Part shown: one piece after another, positions 16,728 to 24,225 of the stretch | How positions within the stretch are numbered: position 1 is the first letter of the stretch | Layout: each line of letters opens with the position of its first letter | Assembly: GCA_963791905.1 (NCBI GenBank) | Contig: CAWBTX010000004.1 | Span: forward strand, 248,001-312,000 | DNA from: Gaiellasilicea sp963791905 | GTDB taxonomy: Bacteria; Actinomycetota; Thermoleophilia; Gaiellales; Gaiellaceae | DNA: 64,000 nt | Reading direction: 5' to 3' | Program-made: the position numbers and the translations under genes | The notes under the pieces: model-generated | Seen by the model: the letters and a program-made list of their open reading frames with translations, nothing else | The model's database searches: none | What the model was told of the DNA's origin: nothing

Positions 16728-16837
16728 CTCGGTCGCGGGCGGTGAATCGCGGTCTCTCCGGCGCTAACGTCGCGACCTTGAGCGAGAACTTCGACGGGTC
16801 ACGACCCTCCGCCGAGCCGATCGAAGGAGACTGAGAG

Positions 16838-18160
16838 TTGGGCGGCTCAGGCCTCGTTGCGATCTCTCTCCTGCTGCTCGTGTACGCGGGGGTATCGCGT
16901 CGGCTCTCCGGGTCCATGATCACGGCTGCGATCGTGTTCGTCGCCGGCGGCATCCTCGTGAGCGACGAGGCACTCGGCTGGCTCGGTCCGACGATCGAGA
17001 GCGAGTCCGTCCGCCTGGTCGCCGAGGCGACCCTGACGGTCGTGCTCTTCTCGGACGCATCGCGGATCGACCTCGGAGCGCTGCGTCGCGAGTACGTGCT
17101 GCCGCTTCGCCTCCTCGCGATCGGGCTGCCGCTGACAATCGTGGCAGGCGCTCTTGCCGGTGTCGCACTGCTCGGAGAGCTCACGCTCATCGAGGCCGTC
17201 TTGCTTGCGATCGTGCTCGCGCCGACGGACGCCGCGCTGGGGCAGGCGGTCGTCACCGATCCCCGGGTCCCTTCACGCGTCCGACAAGGGCTCAATGTCG
17301 AGAGCGGGCTCAACGACGGCATCTGCGTGCCGCTGCTCCTGATCGCAATTGCCGTCGCAGAGGCAGAGGAGGGCGCGATCGGAGACGGGGCGGCTGCGGA
17401 GCTCGTGCTGGAGGAAATCGGCTACGGCTGCCTCGGCGGCGCGATTGCGGGACTCGCAGCCGCTGTGGTGATCCGGGTGGCCGTGCCGCGGCGCCTCGTC
17501 GATTCGATCTGGCTCCAGGTCGTGCCGGTCGCGGGGGCCGCGCTCGCCTACGGGTTGGCTGTGTGGATGGGAGGCAGCGGGTTCATCGCCGCCTTCGTCG
17601 GAGGCGCCGTCTTCGGCGGGCTCCGTCGCGAGGTCGGAGGTGAGGTGGAACTCTTGCTCGAGGAGACGGGCGGCCTGCTCGGGGCAGTCACGTTCATCCT
17701 CTTCGGCGCCGTCATGCTCGTGCCGATACTCGACGACCTGTCAGCGAAGATCGTCCTGTACGCGCTGCTCAGCCTGACCCTAGTTCGCATGGTTCCGGTG
17801 GCCCTCGCGATGATCCGCTCCGGCGCCAGGCGACCGACGGTCGCCTTCATCGGCTGGTTCGGGCCGCGTGGACTGGCATCGATCGTCTTTGCCGTGATCC
17901 TGGTCGAGGATGCGCACCTGGTGCACGAGTCGGTGCTGCTGAACACGATCTTCCTGACGATCGGCCTCTCGGTCCTGCTGCACGGCCTGACCGCGACTCC
18001 GCTGGCGGCGCGCTACGCAGCGTGGTTCTCGGCCCACCCGCGCGACGCGGCGCCCGCGTTCGAGAGTGCGCCTGTCCCCGAACAGCGCCCGCACCGATCG
18101 GCAGCCGAGCTGTGGCACAAGCTTCGGGACGCCGAGGACGCGTCGCCCCACTCGGCGTGA
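16838..18160 (+). CDS. CPA1 family cation:proton antiporter
   Basis: 440 residues from a TTG preceded by GAAGGAG. Twelve or so hydrophobic helices with the CPA1/NhaP signature blocks APTDAALGQAVV and NVESGLNDGICVPLLL, where the Asp residues are ion ligands. IGWFGPRGLASIVFAV is also typical. It exchanges Na+ or K+ for protons. It is divergent from the DedA operon, with a shared A site. Confidence 0.92.
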   Translation: MGGSGLVAISLLLLVYAGVSRRLSGSMITAAIVFVAGGILVSDEALGWLGPTIESESVRLVAEATLTVVLFSDASRIDLGALRREYVLPLRLLAIGLPLTIVAGALAGVALLGELTLIEAVLLAIVLAPTDAALGQAVVTDPRVPSRVRQGLNVESGLNDGICVPLLLIAIAVAEAEEGAIGDGAAAELVLEEIGYGCLGGAIAGLAAAVVIRVAVPRRLVDSIWLQVVPVAGAALAYGLAVWMGGSGFIAAFVGGAVFGGLRREVGGEVELLLEETGGLLGAVTFILFGAVMLVPILDDLSAKIVLYALLSLTLVRMVPVALAMIRSGARRPTVAFIGWFGPRGLASIVFAVILVEDAHLVHESVLLNTIFLTIGLSVLLHGLTATPLAARYAAWFSAHPRDAAPAFESAPVPEQRPHRSAAELWHKLRDAEDASPHSA

Positions 18161-18186
18161 TGCCGCTGTCTCGACCGAGCTAGGCG

Positions 18187-18200
18187 TTCACCCGGGTGAG
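18187..18200. promoter_or_regulatory. A site (13 of 14 match)
   Basis: TTCACCCGGGTGAG, just after the antiporter stop codon in a convergent gap. No start codon of a convincing gene follows closely, so its target is unclear. Confidence 0.5.
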
Positions 18201-18256
18201 TTGGTCGCAGGGGTGGAGTCCAACGGGGACGCGGCGCCGAGAATCGCGGGCGCGGG

Positions 18257-18284
18257 ACCACGCGTTCGACGAACAGCGCGTGGT
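18257..18284. terminator. Hairpin between convergent genes
   Basis: ACCACGCG pairs with CGCGTGGT, and the loop itself can pair GTTC with GAAC. It lies between the antiporter gene and the converging small membrane-protein gene. There is no T-run. Confidence 0.5.
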
Positions 18285-18333
18285 TCCGCCGAGAGCGCGC
18301 CTCGGCGACGCTACGTCAGCGACCCACGCGCCC

Positions 18334-18519
18334 CTATCGGACCGGGCTCATGTACTCGTCGCTCGACGGCCGCATGAACGCCCCGATGACCCACAACAGC
18401 GGGAAGAAGATGCCGAAGAAAAACATCCACGGGTGTCCGTTTCTGAGCGTCCCGAGACCGAGTGTCCACAGCACGAGCAGATACAGGAAGAAGCCACCTA
18501 TTCCGATTGCCCACCACAT
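18334..18519 (-). CDS. 61-residue two-helix membrane protein
   Basis: Starts MWWAIGIGGFFLYLLVLW, with a second helix MFFFGIFFPLLWVIGAFM. The ATG at 18519 has GAAAGGA upstream. It looks like a short phospholipase D-nuclease N-terminal (PLDc_N)-like or superinfection-immunity-like pair of helices, but I cannot assign it. The A site at 18639-18652 is 120 bp upstream. Confidence 0.7.
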   Translation of the reverse strand: MWWAIGIGGFFLYLLVLWTLGLGTLRNGHPWMFFFGIFFPLLWVIGAFMRPSSDEYMSPVR

Positions 18520-18638
18520 CGTTGTTCCTTTCTGAGCGCCGTGCAAAGACATCGGACGCCGACGAGGGTCAGAACCTCCCAGTTCACACCGGCAAGCCTG
18601 CAAGCTTCAGGACGAGGAGACATCACCCGGGAGGCAGC

Positions 18639-18652
18639 TTCACCCGGGTGAC
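18639..18652. promoter_or_regulatory. A site (13 of 14 match)
   Basis: TTCACCCGGGTGAC, 120 bp upstream of the minus-strand gene at 18519. A degenerate partial copy (TCACCCGGGAGG) begins at 18623. Confidence 0.6.
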
Positions 18653-18669
18653 ATGGCTCGGCCGGCTGC

Positions 18670-18858
18670 TTAGGTCAGGGCTCGCCGGTGGACGTCGTCA
18701 CCAGTTTCGGCGGCCCGGGCTTGCGCTGTTCGCGACCACGCTTGTTCCTGCGCCGCCGCCTCCGCCGCCTCCTTGAACCAGTAGTAGATGACGAAGAAGA
18801 CGAGAAGTCCCATCGCCGCCAGCGATAGGAACACGACCGTTGCCCAGAACCATTCCAT
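18670..18858 (-). CDS. 62-residue single-pass membrane protein
   Basis: MEWFWATVV followed by one long hydrophobic helix ending FFVIYYWFKEA and a polar tail. It matches in plan the 58-residue protein at 8496-8672. The A site at 18947-18960 is 89 bp upstream, inside the end of the flippase gene. Function unknown. Confidence 0.7.
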   Translation of the reverse strand: MEWFWATVVFLSLAAMGLLVFFVIYYWFKEAAEAAAQEQAWSRTAQARAAETGDDVHRRALT

Positions 18859-18915
18859 CGGCCACCCTCTCCCGATCGATATGCCGTGTCGTCTCGGGAT
18901 GAGGCTCCTACAGCG

Positions 18916-19992
18916 TCATGTGACGCGCATCACCCGCTGGCTCGCCTTCACCCGGGTGAACTCAGGGTTCGCTTTCCGGAAGCGGCTGAGCGTGATCGCG
19001 CCGAGCGGCAACACCAGGACCGAGTAGAAGACACGCCACAGGAGCGCCGCGGCCACGAGCGCGTCGTCCGAGGCGCTGCCCAACTCGATGAGCATGGCGA
19101 TGAGCACCGCGTCGACGACCCCGAGACCGCTGCCCGTGATCGGGAACACCGCCCCGGCCCAGAACGCGATCGCGAAGGCGGCGAACGCGTCGGCGGCGGA
19201 GAGCTCAGCGGCCGAGACGCCGACGAAGCGGAGGGACGCGAGGAGGATCAGGTAGGTGACGAAGAGGTTGACCGCGACGCCGATCGACCCCAGCGCCCAG
19301 CCTTCGCGCAAGACGGCGAGCGCCTGGGTGCGCAGTTCGGCCGCCTTTCCGGCGCCGTCTTCGATCGGATCGCGCTTCAGCTTCACCAGGATCCACGAGA
19401 GCGGCCGTTGCGCCTTCGCGCCGAGCCGGCGCGCCGAGTGCTCCGTGCGCAGGAAGAAGTAGGCGGCAATACCCGCAACGGCCGTGACGACGACCGAGAG
19501 CACGCCGGCCAGCACGACCGAGCCGTTGAGCTCACCAGTGAGGACAAGCACGACGAGTGCGACGAGCGGCAGCAGGAACCGGCCGATCGTCGGGAAGATG
19601 AACGAGCCCAGCGCCGCGAGGCCCGCATCGTCCGCCCCGTAGCCTCCGCCGCGGAAGTAGCCGTACTGAACGATGCTTGCGCTCGGTGGCGGGAGCAGTT
19701 GCCCGGCGACGTTCGAGGAGAGATACGCCTCGCTTCCGCGCCACAGTCGGAGGCCCGGCAGGAAGGCCCTGTACATCAGCGCCTCCGTGGGGACGCGCAC
19801 CAGCGCGAGCCCGACGAGGACGACGACCTCCCAGCCGTCGAGCTGCGTGAGCGCCTCCCAGACTTCCTCGTAGTCGATGAACTGCGGCAGCAGCCACCCG
19901 AAGACGACGACGAGCGCCGCGATCATCAGCGCGGGCTGGAGCAGGCGCCTCCACAGCGGCCGCGGCACGAGTGGGAGAGACGTGTCCTTCAC
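18916..19992 (-). CDS. Flippase-like integral membrane protein (UPF0104 / LPG synthase TM family)
   Basis: 358 residues with eight or so hydrophobic helices. Typical family blocks are LSSNVAGQLLPPPSASIVQYGYF and FPITGSGLGVVDAVLIA. Related proteins are lysylphosphatidylglycerol-synthase membrane domains or polyprenyl-glycan flippases; no synthase domain is present here. A second, distant copy is at 26254-27393. The A site at 18947 falls inside its last codons. Confidence 0.85.
   Translation of the reverse strand: MKDTSLPLVPRPLWRRLLQPALMIAALVVVFGWLLPQFIDYEEVWEALTQLDGWEVVVLVGLALVRVPTEALMYRAFLPGLRLWRGSEAYLSSNVAGQLLPPPSASIVQYGYFRGGGYGADDAGLAALGSFIFPTIGRFLLPLVALVVLVLTGELNGSVVLAGVLSVVVTAVAGIAAYFFLRTEHSARRLGAKAQRPLSWILVKLKRDPIEDGAGKAAELRTQALAVLREGWALGSIGVAVNLFVTYLILLASLRFVGVSAAELSAADAFAAFAIAFWAGAVFPITGSGLGVVDAVLIAMLIELGSASDDALVAAALLWRVFYSVLVLPLGAITLSRFRKANPEFTRVKASQRVMRVT
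18947..18960. promoter_or_regulatory. A site (perfect) inside a coding end
   Basis: TTCACCCGGGTGAA within the last codons of the flippase gene, 89 bp upstream of the minus-strand gene at 18858. Confidence 0.7.
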
Positions 19993-20093
19993 GGACGCTC
20001 GAGGGCATTCTGAACACGCGGTCGGGTGTCGTCTGGCCGCTCGCGCAAGATGGACGCCGACGTGGAACGCGCCCCGGCACGAGGGAGTCGCCG

Positions 20094-20894
20094 TTGTTCT
20101 TCTTCCGCCTGAGCAGCGTCGAGCTCGGGCTGCTGATCTTCGGAGTCGTGCTTGGAACGACGCTCCTGGGTGTCGTGGCCGGGCGCCGATTGCGCGCGCA
20201 CGCGGACACCCTCCGTGAGCCGTTCGGCGTCCTCCAGGCGGCGCTGCTCGGGCTGGTCGCGCTCATCCTTGCCTTCGGCCTCACGCTCGCCGTCGGGCGC
20301 TACGACGCGCGCAGGGCCGCGGTCGTCGAGACGGCGAACGCGATCGGGACGACATACCTGCGCGCGCAGACGCTGCGGGAGCCGATCCGTACGCGCTCGC
20401 TCGATGATCTCGTGAGCTATACGGATACGACCATCCGCCTGTCGAAAGCGGTCCCGGGCAGCGCAGCGGCGCGCGACGCGATCGCGGACGGCGAGCTCCT
20501 GCAGCGCTCGCTCTGGCGTCTCGCCGGCGAGGCGCTCGCCGACTCGCCCACTGACAGCGCGCCACGCCTGTACGTCGAGACCCTGAACGAGATGATCGAC
20601 ATGCAGACCGTCCAGGTCTCAGCGCTGAACAACCGCGTCCCCAACGCAGTGCTCGCAATCGAGGTCGTAGGCGCCTCCATTGCGCTCGGTCTGCTCGCGC
20701 TCTACCTGGCGATTCTGGCGCGGGGCGTCGTCAGCGTCGTCCTGGCGGCGGCGTTCGTCTCGGTGCTGCTGCTCATCACCTTCGACCTCGACCGCCCGGT
20801 ACGCGGCCTCGTGCGCGTTCCCGCTACGCCGCTCGTCGCTTTGCGCGTCTCGATGGAGCTACCCCCGGCCGCCCGCGCGCCGGGCGGACCGTAG
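20094..20894 (+). CDS. DUF4239-like membrane protein
   Basis: 266 residues from a TTG preceded by GAGGGAG. Two N-terminal and two C-terminal helices enclose a soluble helical domain, the plan of bestrophin-like DUF4239 proteins (RAAVVETANAIGTTYLRAQTL). Possible ion channel; function unproven. Another DUF4239 protein is at 23401. It is divergent from the flippase, and no A or B site is seen in the 101-bp gap. Confidence 0.75.
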   Translation: MFFFRLSSVELGLLIFGVVLGTTLLGVVAGRRLRAHADTLREPFGVLQAALLGLVALILAFGLTLAVGRYDARRAAVVETANAIGTTYLRAQTLREPIRTRSLDDLVSYTDTTIRLSKAVPGSAAARDAIADGELLQRSLWRLAGEALADSPTDSAPRLYVETLNEMIDMQTVQVSALNNRVPNAVLAIEVVGASIALGLLALYLAILARGVVSVVLAAAFVSVLLLITFDLDRPVRGLVRVPATPLVALRVSMELPPAARAPGGP

Positions 20895-20992
20895 CGTTCC
20901 GAGCCCGGCTGGACGGCGTCGCGGTGCGCCGCTTCGCCGGCAGCCTGCACCGAGGGACGGATGTGCCGCAGCAAGGGTCCCGAACGTGTTCA

Positions 20993-21014
20993 AATCACCC
21001 AGGCAGCATGATGC
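20993..21014. promoter_or_regulatory. Weak B site
   Basis: AATCACCC, five bases, then GCATGATGC: 7 of 8 and 7 of 9 matches to the B consensus with the same spacing. It is 62 bp upstream of the SHOCT gene at 21077. Confidence 0.45.
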
Positions 21015-21076
21015 TCACGCCAAGCGTGGGCGGAAGGCTTGTCCAGACAGCCGCGCTCGAACTGAGGAGGTTCTCG

Positions 21077-21469
21077 ATGGTGCTCGCCGACTACACGTTT
21101 CTCGACGCGTTCTGGTCGATTCTCGTGTTCTTCATCTGGGTGGCCTGGTTCATCCTGCTGTTCCACGTCATCGCCGACATCTTCCGCCGGGACGACGCAA
21201 GCGGAGGGAAGAAGACGTTGTGGCTGATCTTCGTCATCGTCGTGCCGTTCCTCGGCGTCTTCGTCTATCTGATAGCGAACAGCGACGACATGGCCCGGCG
21301 CCAGATCGCGCAGGCGCAGGCGCAGCAAGCCGACATGGACGACTACGTCCGGACGGTCGCCTCGTCGGGCGGCGCGGCAAGCGAGATCGAGCGCGCCAAG
21401 GGGCTGCTCGACTCCGGCGCCATCACCCAGCAGGAGTTCGACGCGATCAAGGCCAAGGCCCTCGCGTAG
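21077..21469 (+). CDS. PLDc_N plus SHOCT membrane protein
   Basis: 130 residues with ribosome-binding site GAGGAGG. Two hydrophobic helices with the PLDc_N pattern (IADIFRRDDASGGKKTLWLIFVI split over the loop) and a C-terminal SHOCT motif (LLDSGAITQQEFDAIKAKAL). First gene of a four-gene operon. A near-copy of its SHOCT end is at the right edge of the window (63940-64000). Confidence 0.88.
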   Translation: MVLADYTFLDAFWSILVFFIWVAWFILLFHVIADIFRRDDASGGKKTLWLIFVIVVPFLGVFVYLIANSDDMARRQIAQAQAQQADMDDYVRTVASSGGAASEIERAKGLLDSGAITQQEFDAIKAKALA

Positions 21470-21488
21470 GGAGGGGAGGAGACAACAG

Positions 21489-21926
21489 ATGGAAGAACTG
21501 GGTCCAGTCGACTACATGATCGTGGGATTCCCGGGGAACGAGTTCCGGGGCGAGATCGCACCCGCGATCGCGGATCTCGTGGAGGCCGGCACGATCCGGA
21601 TCATCGACCTTGCGTTCGTGGGCAAGAACGAGGCCGGCGAGATCGTCGCGTTCGAGCTCAGCGACATCGATCCGGAGGTCCGCGCCGGCTTCGAGAAGAT
21701 CGGCGTCGAGGTGAACGGCCTCTTCAACGAGGACGACCTGATGTCGGTCGGGGAGGAGCTCGAGCCGAACTCGTCGGCCGCGCTGCTGGTGTGGGAGAAC
21801 GTATGGGCGCGCGAGGTCGCGCAGAAGATCCGCGATGCGGGCGGCATCTTGCTCGATTTCGAGCGCCTGCCGCATGAGGTTGTTCAGGCCGCCCGTGAGT
21901 GGGCGTTGGAGCAGGCGAACGCCTAG
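21489..21926 (+). CDS. DUF6325 family protein
   Basis: 145 residues starting GPVDYMIVGFPGNEFRGEI, with conserved FVGKNEAGEIVAFELSD and SSAALLVWENVWA blocks. A compact alpha/beta protein of unknown function; the family commonly lies next to SHOCT proteins. It is between two SHOCT genes, 19 bp after the first. Confidence 0.88.
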   Translation: MEELGPVDYMIVGFPGNEFRGEIAPAIADLVEAGTIRIIDLAFVGKNEAGEIVAFELSDIDPEVRAGFEKIGVEVNGLFNEDDLMSVGEELEPNSSAALLVWENVWAREVAQKIRDAGGILLDFERLPHEVVQAAREWALEQANA

Positions 21927-21940
21927 GGAAGGAGAGGGAG

Positions 21941-22225
21941 ATGTTCAGACGACGAGGCCCGGGTCTGGTCCGGGCAGCTGCGACCACGGCCGTGGTCGCC
22001 GGGACGGCAGGGGCGGTACGGCACCGTCAGGACCAGAAGTACGCCGCCCAGGATCAGGCTGCCTACGATCAGCAGGTCGCCGCAGAGCAGGCGGCTTCGG
22101 CGCCAGCGCAACCGGCGGAGCCGGACTACGCGGCGGAGCTCCAGCAGCTCGCGAACCTCAAGAATCAGGGAATCCTCACGGAGGAGGAGTTCGAGGCCAA
22201 GAAGAAGCAGATCCTGGGTATCTGA
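21941..22225 (+). CDS. SHOCT-domain small protein
   Basis: 94 residues; ribosome-binding site GGAAGGAG. A basic start (MFRRRGPGLVR), a short hydrophobic stretch, a Q/A-rich linker and a C-terminal SHOCT motif (LANLKNQGILTEEEFEAKKK). It is a paralog of the protein at 7178-7426. Confidence 0.85.
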   Translation: MFRRRGPGLVRAAATTAVVAGTAGAVRHRQDQKYAAQDQAAYDQQVAAEQAASAPAQPAEPDYAAELQQLANLKNQGILTEEEFEAKKKQILGI

Positions 22226-22226
22226 G

Positions 22227-22775
22227 GTGTTTCGCTCGCTGAGCCGGTGGCTGGTGGTGGCGGTCCTGCTCGCCGTTGCCGCCGCCGGCTGCGGCGGTGA
22301 CGACGAGAGCAGCGACGCGTCGGCCACCACCGAGTGGGCCGACGGCGTCTGCTCGGCGATCACGACCTGGACCGGGTCGATCTCCTCTGCCGCCGACTCG
22401 CTGAGCGGCGGCGGGGCGACGGACGAGGATGCGCTGAGGGACGCCGCCGACGACGTCGAGAGCGCCACGAACGACTTCGTCGACGATCTGCGCGGGCTCG
22501 GACGGCCCGACACCGAAGCCGGCGAGGAGGCGCAGCAGTCGATCGACCAGCTCGCCGACGACGTCGAGGAAGGCGTCGACACGATGAAGAGCGCCGTCGA
22601 CGATGTGTCCGGCGCGAGCGGAGTCGTCGCAGCCGTCACGGCGGTCGGCACCGCTCTGACGACGCTCGCGAACGAGGTCGCGTCGACGTTCTCGGAGCTC
22701 GAGGACCTCGACGCCCAGGGCGAGCTCGAGGACGCCTTCAGCGACGCCGAGTCGTGCGACGAGCTGGAGAACTAG
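22227..22775 (+). CDS. Acidic helical lipoprotein
   Basis: 182 residues from a GTG directly after the previous stop. The lipobox (AVAAAGCGGD) marks a lipoprotein. The mature part begins EWADGVCSAITTWTGSI and ends SCDELEN. This pattern, one Cys near the start and C-[DE]-E-L at the end, recurs in the protein at 61823-62428. The segment between is acidic and helical. Function unknown; probably extracytoplasmic sensing or an envelope structural role. Confidence 0.82.
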   Translation: MFRSLSRWLVVAVLLAVAAAGCGGDDESSDASATTEWADGVCSAITTWTGSISSAADSLSGGGATDEDALRDAADDVESATNDFVDDLRGLGRPDTEAGEEAQQSIDQLADDVEEGVDTMKSAVDDVSGASGVVAAVTAVGTALTTLANEVASTFSELEDLDAQGELEDAFSDAESCDELEN

Positions 22776-23404
22776 ACGCCGACGCTGACCGGGAAGGTCG
22801 CGATCCAGATCACGGTGCCGATGAAGAGGATGTAGCCGATCGCCAGCATCGCCTTCCGTAACCCGGGAGCGGTGAGCTTGGTGCTCATGCCGGCGAAGAA
22901 GAGGGCGACGGCGAACAGCACGACGCAGAGGACGTAGTTTGATCCCCGCTGGATGTCCCGGCGGACATCGGCGGCGAGCAGCTCGGCCTCCGCGTCGAGC
23001 TGCTCGGCCTCTGTCCTGGCGGCCAGTCGGTACTCCGGCATGGCGAAGGGGGTCGGCGGCGCGCCGTCGGTGACGAGCGGCTTCGTCGCGATCCACGCGG
23101 CGAACGCGGTCTTGAATTCTGGCCGGAACCGCTCCTCGTAGAAGTTCACGAGCTCGGTGTCGTCTTGAGCGGATGCGTCGACCCACTGGATGAACGTGGC
23201 GACGTCGACCTGCTGCTGCGCATTCGCCACATTCGCAGCTCGATCCGCCTCGAAGCGCGTCTTGTTCACGCGGCTCGCCGTCTTGGCCTGCTCGCCGTTC
23301 CAGCGCGTCGCCTGGTAGCTGCTCCAGGCGGTCGAGACGGCTGCGACAGCGAGGAGCGCGGTGGCCGCGAGCTCGACCCAGTCCCGCTTCTGGTGCGTAC
23401 TCAT
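22772..23404 (-). CDS. Three-helix membrane protein, unknown family
   Basis: 210 residues. One helix at the N-terminus (WVELAATALLAVAAVSTAWSSY), a long polar helical region and two helices at the C-terminus. The plan resembles DUF4337-type proteins, but I cannot confirm it. The ATG overlaps the DUF4239 stop as ATGA, so it is the last gene of a four-gene operon. It overlaps the end of the converging lipoprotein gene by 4 bases. Confidence 0.7.
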   Translation of the reverse strand: MSTHQKRDWVELAATALLAVAAVSTAWSSYQATRWNGEQAKTASRVNKTRFEADRAANVANAQQQVDVATFIQWVDASAQDDTELVNFYEERFRPEFKTAFAAWIATKPLVTDGAPPTPFAMPEYRLAARTEAEQLDAEAELLAADVRRDIQRGSNYVLCVVLFAVALFFAGMSTKLTAPGLRKAMLAIGYILFIGTVIWIATFPVSVGV

Positions 23405-24225
23405 GCAGGATTCCCGCTCTCGTCGCAGGGCAACTCCACGCCCTCGCCGATCGCTTCCAAGGCCTCCTCGATGAGGACCAGCGACCGCTCCATCGCGACC
23501 GGTCGTACGCCGCCGACGTCCGAATGGAAGGGGTTGTCCAGAAAGTTGATCAGGAGCAGCAGCATGACGACGACAACGGTCACCGACCCCATCAGGACAC
23601 CCTGGGTCGCGGCGCCCTCGCCGCTGTCGGCGAAGAACAGCATGAAGACGAAGATCACGCCGGCGATGACGAACAGCACCACCCACAGCGGCCCCGGGAT
23701 GATGCCCACGGCGCCGTGAATGCGGTCGTTCCGCGCCGCCTCGCGGTCCGATGTCTGGTCGAGCCACTTCCCGAAGGCCGCCTCCTCGCTCGGTGTCTGG
23801 GGCTGGACGACATTGATCGTCTGGAAGAGCTCGACCGCCCACGGGTTGATGGTGTCGCCGAGGTTGCCGGCCTCCGCGCGCGGCCACTCGTCGAAGACGA
23901 TCGAGCGGCCGTAGCACACGAGCTCACCTGTGAGCTCGGCCGTGACGGGCGGCGCGAAGAACTGTGCGGTCTGGACCTGCTGGACGAGGACGAGAGCCTC
24001 TTGCTCGGCTCCCTCTCTCGACTGGTCGTAGCTCTCGAAGGCGAGGAAGACGACGAGGCCCAGCAACACCGAGAAGCCCGTCGCCAGCACGCCGAAGACT
24101 CCCGAGGCGCGGTCGCCGTCCTGGAAGCGGCTGCCCTCGGGGGCGCGGCGCCGCACGAGCAGCATCACGGTGACGGAGAAAGCGGTCGCGGCGACGACCA
24201 CGAGCGCTCCCCAGGCGAGGTTCAT
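23401..24225 (-). CDS. DUF4239 (bestrophin-like) membrane protein
   Basis: 274 residues with helix pairs at both ends and the DUF4239 core (GVLATGFSVLLGLVVFLAFESYDQSREGAEQEA). Possible anion channel. ATGA overlaps at both ends link it to the genes before and after. Confidence 0.85.
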   Translation of the reverse strand: MNLAWGALVVVAATAFSVTVMLLVRRRAPEGSRFQDGDRASGVFGVLATGFSVLLGLVVFLAFESYDQSREGAEQEALVLVQQVQTAQFFAPPVTAELTGELVCYGRSIVFDEWPRAEAGNLGDTINPWAVELFQTINVVQPQTPSEEAAFGKWLDQTSDREAARNDRIHGAVGIIPGPLWVVLFVIAGVIFVFMLFFADSGEGAATQGVLMGSVTVVVVMLLLLINFLDNPFHSDVGGVRPVAMERSLVLIEEALEAIGEGVELPCDESGNPA

